A stretch of DNA of 6,648 nucleotides, taken from JBDTYT01 sp040005555 (GTDB lineage Bacteria > Actinomycetota > UBA4738 > HRBIN12). The translations under genes were made by a program, and so were the position numbers. Below are positions 1 through 6,149 of this stretch, piece after piece (the stretch's first letter is position 1; the number at the start of each line of letters is the position of its first letter). The stretch spans positions 1 to 6,648 of the forward strand of contig JBDTYT010000084.1 of the NCBI GenBank assembly GCA_040005555.1. Reading direction: 5' to 3'. Under the pieces are notes generated by a model that saw nothing but the letters and a program-made list of their open reading frames with translations, had not been told where the DNA came from and did not search any database.

Positions 1-312
1 CTCCTGCAAACGCTGTTCGCCCAACCGCCCGGGCCGCTCGCGTGGGTCCGGATCGCCGGGGTGCAGGCGCTGGGGTTCGCGATGCTCGCGGTCGTGCTCG
101 CCCGTCGGCTCGAGCAGTTGTGGTGGGCCTGCTGGGCGTACGTCTTGACCAGCGTGGGGATCGCCATCGTCACGGCCGGCCACGCGCTCGTCGGCGTGCC
201 CCAGGGCGTCTCGGCCGTGCTCTGGTGGCTCATGGCTGCCGAGTCGGTCGCCCTCGCCGCCGCACTGGTCATCGGTCTGGCGAAGGCCGGCACCGAGCGC
301 CGCCCGGAGTGA
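1..312 (+). CDS. C-terminal part of a small multi-pass membrane protein, function unknown
   Basis: The reading frame is open from base 1 and ends at TGA 310-312, giving 103 residues. The true start lies to the left of the window. A GTG at 61 could serve as a start, but the frame upstream of it keeps coding-like composition, so the gene is more likely cut by the window edge. Three hydrophobic segments are visible, at about residues 14-35, 39-62 and 66-92. They are rich in Ala, Val, Leu and Trp, and the protein ends in a short charged tail (KAGTERRPE). I do not recognise the family. The size and segment pattern recall small four-helix membrane proteins of the DoxX/DUF4345 kind, but no diagnostic motif supports that. 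The next gene starts 19 bp downstream on the same strand, so the two probably share a transcript. Confidence 0.7.
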   Translation, partial: LLQTLFAQPPGPLAWVRIAGVQALGFAMLAVVLARRLEQLWWACWAYVLTSVGIAIVTAGHALVGVPQGVSAVLWWLMAAESVALAAALVIGLAKAGTERRPE

Positions 313-331
313 GGCCGGAAGCGGGACAGCC

Positions 332-1789
332 GTGACGGTCACGCGAACGGAGCGCCCCACTTGGGGACGGCGCCTCGGTCTCACGTTCGGACAGACCCTC
401 GTGTTCACGGCGATCCTCCTCCCGGCGGTCGTGAGCCTCCATGCGTCGATGGCGACGATCGATCTGGCGTACCAGATCCGTGCCGGCGAGATCATGCTCA
501 ACGGCCATCATGTCCTGCGCACGGATCCGTTCACGTTCACGACGTTCGGGCGGCCGTGGCTCGACCAGCAGTGGGGTGCGCAGGTCCTGCTTGCGCAGAT
601 CTTCCGATGGGGCGGCTGGGAGTTGCTCGACCTCACGCGAGCCGCGGTCGTCGCGGCAGCGTTCTGGCTTTTGTACGTCGCCTGCCGAGCGCGAGGGGCG
701 GGCGTCCGGCCTGCCGCGTGGCTCTCTCTCGGCGGTCTCCTCGTCGCGTTCTACGGCTTCGAACCCAGGCCGCAGATATTCGCGTTCCTCTTGTTCGCCA
801 TGACGATCGCGGTGGTATCCAAGCGCGATCGCCTCCCCCGACTCCTGTGGCTCCTCCCTCCGATCGTGCTCGTGTGGGCGAACGTCCACGGCAGCTTCAT
901 CCTCGGACCCGCGATGCTCCTGCTCGCCTGGTTCGAGGATCGACGCCTTCACCTCGCGTCGTCTCGAACCACGGTCTTCGTGATGATCGCCAGCATCGCC
1001 GCCGCGACGGTGAATCCGTTCGGCTTGCGCGTCTGGTCGTACGTCGTGGACCTCTCGAGCAACCCGCAGGTCCGCAACACGATCGAGGAGTGGCAGCCTC
1101 CGAGGCCCACATCCGCGATCGGCTTCGTCTTCTTCGCATCCGTGGTGGTGGTCGCGGCGATCGCGCTTCGCCGCCGTCGCGAGATCGCCTGGCCACGCGT
1201 TCTGGGTCTCATCCTGTTCTTCCTGCTCGGCGTGACGGCGGTTCGCGGGGTGATCTGGTGGGCTTTGGCGGCCCCTTTCCTGCTCGCCGACCTCTTCCCG
1301 GGTGGGCCGACCCGGGACGAGCCGAAGATCGTGAACACGGTGATCGCCATCACGCTGGTAGGTCTCGGCTTCATGCTCCTACCTTGGTTCCGCCCGACGT
1401 TTCCTTCCACCGCTAACTCCGGAACGGTCTCCGACGGCCTGCTTGCGTACGCGCCGAACGAGTACACGACCCGGCTCGCCGATACCCTTCCACCCGGTAC
1501 CCACGTCTTCGCACCCGAGATCTGGGCGTCGTGGTTCGAGATCGCGGTTCCCCAGTTCCCCGTCATGATCGACCCGCGCATCGAGATCTTTTCCGATGCC
1601 GTCTGGCGGGACTACGACGACATCTCGCACGCTTCGGAGGGGTGGCAGCAGATCGTCGACCGGTGGAAGATTGGCGCGCTCGCCCTGAGCACCGAGCAGC
1701 AGTCGGATCTGATCGCCGTCATCGAGAAGGATCCGAGCTGGACGACGATCTACCGGGACGGCGATGGCATCCTGCTCGTTCGGGCATAA
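332..1789 (+). CDS. Multi-pass membrane protein, putative GT-C-fold glycosyltransferase (paralogue A)
   Basis: This is a 485-residue integral membrane protein with about ten or eleven hydrophobic segments between residues 21 and 352, followed by a soluble tail at about 360-485. After the first membrane segment comes D44 in DLAYQIRAG, then FGRPWLDQQW (72-81). An acidic residue in the first outward loop is typical of GT-C enzymes, which transfer sugars from lipid-linked donors outside the membrane. Further landmarks are RPQ (146-148), WANVHGSF (182-189), EEWQP (252-256) and a WW pair (309-310). The tail carries SWFE (400-403), IDPR (413-416) and DAVW (422-425). Donor and acceptor are unknown, and the enzymatic role is inferred from layout, not from a proven catalytic site. 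The GTG start at 332 has only a weak GGGA five bases upstream; no better start was seen. It probably shares a transcript with the small membrane gene before it. The gene at 1800-3278 on the other strand is a paralogue. Confidence 0.85.
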   Translation: MTVTRTERPTWGRRLGLTFGQTLVFTAILLPAVVSLHASMATIDLAYQIRAGEIMLNGHHVLRTDPFTFTTFGRPWLDQQWGAQVLLAQIFRWGGWELLDLTRAAVVAAAFWLLYVACRARGAGVRPAAWLSLGGLLVAFYGFEPRPQIFAFLLFAMTIAVVSKRDRLPRLLWLLPPIVLVWANVHGSFILGPAMLLLAWFEDRRLHLASSRTTVFVMIASIAAATVNPFGLRVWSYVVDLSSNPQVRNTIEEWQPPRPTSAIGFVFFASVVVVAAIALRRRREIAWPRVLGLILFFLLGVTAVRGVIWWALAAPFLLADLFPGGPTRDEPKIVNTVIAITLVGLGFMLLPWFRPTFPSTANSGTVSDGLLAYAPNEYTTRLADTLPPGTHVFAPEIWASWFEIAVPQFPVMIDPRIEIFSDAVWRDYDDISHASEGWQQIVDRWKIGALALSTEQQSDLIAVIEKDPSWTTIYRDGDGILLVRA

Positions 1790-1799
1790 CCGAGGCGCG

Positions 1800-3278
1800 T
1801 CAGGAGCGGGTGAACACCACGCCTTCTCGGTCCTCGTATCGAAGCGTCCACGACGGATCGATCCGCAGGAGCCGGATGAGTCGCTCGTGGTACGTGGTGT
1901 TCGCGACCACGACGTCGACGTTCCATCGGTCGAGGATCTGCCTCCACCCGGCGCGCGCGTGGGTGACGGTGAAGTAGTCGGACCAGACGGCGTCGGGGAA
2001 CAGCTCCGCGCGAGCGTCGACGAACATCGGCACGCCAGGGAGTTCAAGCTCGAACCAGCTCCCCCACCAGCCGTCGAAGACACGGGCCCCGTTCTTGGTC
2101 GCCGTCCCAACCACGGCGGTGAGCGCCTGCGTCGGTGCCTCGGACAACAGGGCCTCGGCGGGTTCCCTCGTGGCGACCCGAACCCCTCCGATCACCAGCA
2201 GTATCCCAAGGGCGGCTGCGACGAGCACCGTCATGGCGCGGCTCCGATCGCGCTCCGGATGCCATCCGGCGAGTATCCCGCCCACGATCGGTGGGATGCC
2301 GAGGGCCCACCACAGCAGGTTGCGACCGCTCCAGACGGCGAGCCCCGTGAACAGCAGGAATTGCAACGCCTCCTCCAACGTCGGGCGCCGCGTGCCGCGT
2401 CGGACCACCAACGCGATCGCCACGATCAGCACCGCGAGGAACACCGGGCCGGCAGGCGAACGACGCCACAGGGGCTGCCACTCGTCGATGACCTGACGCA
2501 CGACGGGCGATGAGAGCAGTTCGACGAGGTACCGGTACGTGCCGAAACCGAGCGGCGAGACAAGAGGTGCGACCAAGCTCGCCAGAACCACCGCCCCCGT
2601 CCAGGTGGCGTCGCGGCGGCGTCTCGCAACGAGGTCGCAGGCGAAGGCGATGCCCGTGAGCGCGGTCAAGAGCACGAAGCTGCCGTGCACGTTCGCCCAT
2701 ACGATCTGGACGGGGAGGAGCCACGCCAGGCGCCTTGGGTTCGCATGTCGCGTATCTAGCAGCCACAGCGTCGCGAGGAACAGCGGCACGGCGAGCAGCT
2801 GGGGGCGGAGCGCACCCGTTCCCGGAAGCAGGAAGGCAACCTCCAACGCGACGAGTACGACGCACCCGGCCACGAACGGATCGGCTCCGCGGGCCCGAGT
2901 GCGCGCCAGAGTGACTCCGCCGGCGACGGTCGCCAAGAGCGCTCGAACGAACACGAGCCCCCGCCAGCCGATGAACTTGAACAACCCTCCGAGAACGATC
3001 TCGCTTAGCCACTGTTCGTTGAGCCAGGATCGCCCGGCGACCGAGTACGTGAAGACATCGTGCGTGAGGATCGTCCGGTCGTCGATCATCCGGATCCCGG
3101 CGCGGATCTGGTACGCGAGGTCGCCGGTCGGCATCCTGGCGAGCAGGACGCTGATAGCCGGCAGGCACCAGACCATGAGGACCCACGGCTCGGGGACACG
3201 CCACCATCGAGCAACGGTCTCCCGCACCCGAGGTCCGAGGCCGGCTCTGGGTCGAACCCTGTGGAACGCGACGATCAT
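1800..3278 (-). CDS. Multi-pass membrane protein, putative GT-C-fold glycosyltransferase (paralogue B)
   Basis: This 492-residue membrane protein is built like the one at 332-1789. It has a short basic N-terminus, about eleven hydrophobic segments (about 31-367) and a soluble C-terminal domain (about 380-492). The shared landmarks are D53 in DLAYQIRAG, GRSWLNEQW (82-90), RPQ (158-160), WANVHGSF (194-201), DEWQP (265-269), WWAL (323-326), WGSWFE (405-410), DAVW (429-432) and DPSW (474-477). The layout suggests a lipid-sugar-dependent GT-C transferase acting on the outer face of the membrane; substrate and acceptor are unknown. It starts 35 bp after the tadC stop in the same direction, so it probably belongs to the Tad transcript. 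The ATG at 3278 has no good Shine-Dalgarno at normal spacing (only GGGGA about 12 bases upstream, inside a possible hairpin loop). An in-frame GTG at residue 18 is an alternative start but has no better ribosome site. Confidence 0.85.
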   Translation of the reverse strand: MIVAFHRVRPRAGLGPRVRETVARWWRVPEPWVLMVWCLPAISVLLARMPTGDLAYQIRAGIRMIDDRTILTHDVFTYSVAGRSWLNEQWLSEIVLGGLFKFIGWRGLVFVRALLATVAGGVTLARTRARGADPFVAGCVVLVALEVAFLLPGTGALRPQLLAVPLFLATLWLLDTRHANPRRLAWLLPVQIVWANVHGSFVLLTALTGIAFACDLVARRRRDATWTGAVVLASLVAPLVSPLGFGTYRYLVELLSSPVVRQVIDEWQPLWRRSPAGPVFLAVLIVAIALVVRRGTRRPTLEEALQFLLFTGLAVWSGRNLLWWALGIPPIVGGILAGWHPERDRSRAMTVLVAAALGILLVIGGVRVATREPAEALLSEAPTQALTAVVGTATKNGARVFDGWWGSWFELELPGVPMFVDARAELFPDAVWSDYFTVTHARAGWRQILDRWNVDVVVANTTYHERLIRLLRIDPSWTLRYEDREGVVFTRS

Positions 3279-3284
3279 CGCGTC

Positions 3285-3306
3285 AGCCGTCCCCGGCCGT
3301 ACGGCT
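3285..3306 (-). other. Small inverted repeat in the gap between tadC and paralogue B
   Basis: AGCCGT at 3285-3290 is the exact reverse complement of ACGGCT at 3301-3306, with 10 bases between. A nested perfect palindrome GCCGTACGGC covers 3296-3305. In the minus-strand transcript this could fold as a 6-bp stem whose loop holds a GGGGA, the only Shine-Dalgarno-like run before the next gene, which starts at 3278. There is no T run after it, so it is not a standard intrinsic terminator. A short GC-rich repeat like this can arise by chance. Confidence 0.35.
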
Positions 3307-3313
3307 CATGGAC

Positions 3314-4246
3314 TTACGGACCGACGGGCCCGAACAGGTGCGAGATGCGGATGACGCCCGGTCCGACGATCACGACGAGCAGCGACGGCATGATGCAACA
3401 GATCATCGGGAACAGGAGCTTGACCGGCGTCTTCATAGCCTTCTCTTCCGCTCGCTGGCGACGCTTGACCCGCAGCTCCTGCGACTGTCCGCGAAGGACG
3501 TTCGAGATGCTCACGCCGAAGACGTCGGCCTGGACCATCGCGAGCACGAAGCTCTTCAGCTCCTCGACGCTGGTCCGCTCAGACAGGCGGCGCATCGCCT
3601 CGACCCGGGGCGCGCCGAGCTGCATCTCGTGCAGCAGCCGTCCGACCTCCTCGGACAGGGGCCCCGCCATCGCCCGACGAGCGTGCAACAACGCACCGTC
3701 GAACGCCAGTCCCGCCTCGACGCTGATCGTGAGCAGGTCGATCATGTCTGCCAGATCCCGGCGGATCGAGTCCTGCCGCTTCGTCACTCGCTTGTCGAGC
3801 CAGTTGCCCGCGAACAGGTACCCGCCGTACGCCATGAACGGCACCCAGAAGATGCCGAGGAGCAGCGGGCCACGCGTCACTCCCATGTAGTACCCGAGCG
3901 CGGCTCCTCCGCCGCCACAGGCGAGACGACACAGGAGGAACAGCTCCGGCGTCAGGCCACGAGGGTTCCCGGCAAGCGCCAGCCGATGGGCGAGCGAGTC
4001 GCGGATCCCACGCGGCGTGTAACGGGAGATCAGCGCTGACAACCTCGACGTCGCCGGTGAAACGATGCGAGCGTTGAAGGACGCATCGGCACCCCGCATC
4101 CCCACCTGGATCCCGGCGGTCTCGAGTTGGCCCTGCAGCACCGCAGCTCCGCGCCGGTTCCGAGAGGTGACGAGCATGCGCATCCCGAGCAGCGCCGTTG
4201 CGACGAACGTCGCGCCGACCGCGACGAAGAGATAGGCCTCAGACAT
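3314..4246 (-). CDS. tadC: TadC-type inner-membrane platform protein of a Tad/Flp pilus system (type II secretion system F family)
   Basis: This 310-residue protein has one hydrophobic segment at about 4-24, a linker, and a pair at about 103-123 and 127-146. A cytoplasmic T2SS-F domain follows (about 165-275), then a final hydrophobic stretch (about 276-297). Hallmarks of the F family are DLADMIDLLTISVEAGLAFD (164-183) and the basic REEKAMK-like stretch RAEEKAMKTPVKLLFP (265-280) leading into the last membrane segment. In Tad systems TadC pairs with TadB to form the inner-membrane platform on which the TadA ATPase acts to assemble Flp-type pili. Length and layout are normal for the family. 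Its ATG lies inside the end of the preceding gene (8-bp overlap) and has a Shine-Dalgarno site there, which fixes the start and implies translational coupling. Calling it TadC rather than TadB rests on gene order and on the TadB-like domain of the upstream fusion. Confidence 0.93.
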   Translation of the reverse strand: MSEAYLFVAVGATFVATALLGMRMLVTSRNRRGAAVLQGQLETAGIQVGMRGADASFNARIVSPATSRLSALISRYTPRGIRDSLAHRLALAGNPRGLTPELFLLCRLACGGGGAALGYYMGVTRGPLLLGIFWVPFMAYGGYLFAGNWLDKRVTKRQDSIRRDLADMIDLLTISVEAGLAFDGALLHARRAMAGPLSEEVGRLLHEMQLGAPRVEAMRRLSERTSVEELKSFVLAMVQADVFGVSISNVLRGQSQELRVKRRQRAEEKAMKTPVKLLFPMICCIMPSLLVVIVGPGVIRISHLFGPVGP

Positions 4247-6149
4247 CGTCCAACCTCACGATCTTCTGCATCCAGAGATAGCCGACGACCATCAGGCCTC
4301 CGGCGGAGCCCAGCAAGATGTTCCCCACGCGCGTCGAAGTGAGCACCCGGAGGTAGTCGGGGTTCACGAAGGTCAGGTAGACACCCAACAGGATCGGCAG
4401 GGCCGTGAGGACGTAGGAGGAGATGCGGCCCTCGGCCGACAGGACCTTAACCTGGCGCCGCAGCGTCTCCCGCTCGCGGATCGTCTTCGACACACCCTCG
4501 AGAACCTCGGCGAGGTTCCCGCCGATCTTGCGTTGAATCTTGATCGCCGTCACGGTCCACTCGAGGTCGCGACTGCCGATGCGGTCAACGAGGGCGTCCA
4601 GCGCCTCGGCGACGTCGCGGCCGAACCGGATCTCCGACATCGTGCGCCCGAACTCCGTCGCGCCGGGCTCGCTGATCTCCTTCGTCGCGGTGTCGAGCGA
4701 CTGCAGGAAGCTGTGACCCGCGCGCAGCGAGCTCGCGACGATCATCAACGTGTCCGCCAGCTGGGCCTGGAGCGCGGTGAGGCGCTTGGCGGCGGCCGCG
4801 GACAACAGCGCGAGCGGGGCCGCCAGTCCGACGAACCCCATCAGGGCCCCGGGCGGACCGAAGAGCAGGTACCCGCCGACGGCGCTCGCGAGCCCCGCGA
4901 ACACGACGATCGCGAGGAATTCGCCCACGTGCAGCGCCCACCCCGCCTGGCCGAGTCGACGCGCGAGCGTGCCGCCGGCGCGCGTACCGCCCGCCGCCCG
5001 CTCCGCGATGTCGGCGATCCCCTTGGGGATCCAGGGGTTCGATGAAGGACCGTCGGCCTCCGGCGACCATTCGGTCGGAAGCTCGGCGACGAGGCGCGAG
5101 CGCAGCTGCGTCTCGCGGCGCCGCTGCTGCCTGAGGCTCTGCAGGAGCAAGAGGAGGTTGAGGAAGGCGAGGAACGCCAGGGCCGCGATGACCGCGATGG
5201 CCGCATTGCTGGTCGCGGTCGAGCCCTCCGGCGCACGTCCCGCCTCGGTGGGATCTTGACCGGTCAGGTTCGCCAGACCGGGGGTGAGGAAGCGGGTGCT
5301 CGCTGTTCCGAACGGCAGCTTGACGTCGACGGACACGGGTACCCCGTACGGCGCCTTCGATCGGTAGGTGACGACGAACTGTTGCGAGAGCTCGAGCGCG
5401 AGACCCGAGTAGACGGCCTCGAGATCGCGAGGCGTGATCGACTGGTAGCGGCCGCCGGTTCGGACCGCGAGTTGCCGCAGGACGGTCTCGTCGACGTCCG
5501 AGCCGGCCAGCGCGATCGTGTAGACCGTCACGCCGGCATCCCGTGCAGCCTGGATGGCCTGAGCGACGTCGGCGGTTCCCACCGTGTCCTTCCCGTCGGT
5601 GAGCAGGATGAGGTTGTGCTGGGCTCCGCTCGAGGGATCGAACATCCCGGAGCCCGTCACCACTGCCTGGTACAGCGCGGTGCCGGGGCTGGTCGTACCG
5701 TCCAGCGAAGAGACGGCGAGCTCGACCGCGTTCCGGTCGTCGGTGACGGGCGATTGCACGACCGGCTGGTCAGCGAACGAGAGGACCCCGACCGGCAGAG
5801 AATCCGGAACGCCGAGCACGAACGTGCGCGCGGCCGCAAGGGCGGTCTGGAGCTCTCCGCCCTGCATGCTGTTGGAGACGTCGATCGCGAGGACCGCGTC
5901 GACGTTGCGTCCGGATCCGTCGAGCGGATCCACGCTCACGACCCGGACGGGGACACCGTTCTCGAGCACACGGACATTCGCGGCATCCACCGATGTCGTC
6001 TGATCCGTGGATACGGTAAGTCGGATGAGCGGGAAGTCGCCTTGCTCGACCCCGCGAACGGACACGTCACCCGTCGCCCGGGCGGTACCGGGCAGCGCGA
6101 GCCCCAGGACGGCGAGCGCAATGATGAGCGAACGGGACCGCCTTACCAC
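4239..6149 (-). CDS. Fusion of an exported VWA domain with a TadB-type pilus platform protein
   Basis: This 636-residue protein has two parts. Residues 1-25 look like a signal peptide (basic start, hydrophobic core, cleavage near ARA). Residues about 26-80 form a beta-rich lead-in containing VRVLENG. A VWA domain follows at about 83-260 with a complete MIDAS metal site: D90-x-S92-x-S94, T157 in PGTAL and D185 in LLTDGKD. A membrane segment lies at about 316-337, then a charged linker. The TadB-like half has membrane segments at about 409-430 and 433-455, a cytoplasmic T2SS-F domain at about 460-575 (ADTLMIVASSLRAGHSFLQS at 465-484, KIQRKIGGNLAEVLEGVS at 537-554), and segments at about 577-596 and 608-628. 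This topology puts the VWA domain outside and the F domain inside, as TadB requires. Ordinary TadB proteins are about half this length. The VWA part may bind a protein ligand in a metal-dependent way at the pilus exit; that is inference. The GTG start overlaps the tadA stop and has a good ribosome site. Confidence 0.93.
   Translation of the reverse strand: MVRRSRSLIIALAVLGLALPGTARATGDVSVRGVEQGDFPLIRLTVSTDQTTSVDAANVRVLENGVPVRVVSVDPLDGSGRNVDAVLAIDVSNSMQGGELQTALAAARTFVLGVPDSLPVGVLSFADQPVVQSPVTDDRNAVELAVSSLDGTTSPGTALYQAVVTGSGMFDPSSGAQHNLILLTDGKDTVGTADVAQAIQAARDAGVTVYTIALAGSDVDETVLRQLAVRTGGRYQSITPRDLEAVYSGLALELSQQFVVTYRSKAPYGVPVSVDVKLPFGTASTRFLTPGLANLTGQDPTEAGRAPEGSTATSNAAIAVIAALAFLAFLNLLLLLQSLRQQRRRETQLRSRLVAELPTEWSPEADGPSSNPWIPKGIADIAERAAGGTRAGGTLARRLGQAGWALHVGEFLAIVVFAGLASAVGGYLLFGPPGALMGFVGLAAPLALLSAAAAKRLTALQAQLADTLMIVASSLRAGHSFLQSLDTATKEISEPGATEFGRTMSEIRFGRDVAEALDALVDRIGSRDLEWTVTAIKIQRKIGGNLAEVLEGVSKTIRERETLRRQVKVLSAEGRISSYVLTALPILLGVYLTFVNPDYLRVLTSTRVGNILLGSAGGLMVVGYLWMQKIVRLDDV
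4254..4259 (-). promoter_or_regulatory. Ribosome binding site of tadC
   Basis: On the minus strand GTGAGG lies seven bases before the ATG at 4246, within the 3' end of the VWA-tadB gene. Together with the 8-bp gene overlap it fixes the tadC start and suggests coupled translation. Confidence 0.6.

Noticed and set aside
269..952. Minus-strand open frame (227 codons) opposite paralogue A
   Set aside because: The translation is almost entirely charged (Arg, Glu, Asp), the typical mirror of a hydrophobic gene in GC-rich DNA.
1783..1796. Possible terminator hairpin between the convergent genes
   Set aside because: The only inverted repeat is a 4-bp TCGG/CCGA pair with a 6-base loop and no T run on either strand.
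1764..2513. Plus-strand open frame (249 codons) overlapping both convergent paralogues
   Set aside because: It crosses the ends of two well-supported genes and its translation is low-complexity, charged and Pro/Arg-rich. It is best explained as a high-GC artefact.
3283..3309. Eight-codon reading frame (ATG 3309 to TGA 3283) before paralogue B, a possible leader peptide
   Set aside because: It has no ribosome site of its own, no run of one amino acid or other attenuator signature, and is short enough to occur by chance.
3308..4039. Long plus-strand open frame (243 codons) opposite tadC
   Set aside because: It is a GC-rich shadow frame. The translation is rich in Arg, Asp, Gln and His with no hydrophobic core or motif, while the minus-strand frame encodes a clear F-family protein.
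4239..6149. Idea that the VWA-TadB protein is part of a MoxR/VWA metal-insertion or Bat-type system
   Set aside because: No MoxR ATPase or DUF58 protein is nearby, the second half is clearly a T2SS-F platform, and the genes on both sides are tadA and tadC.
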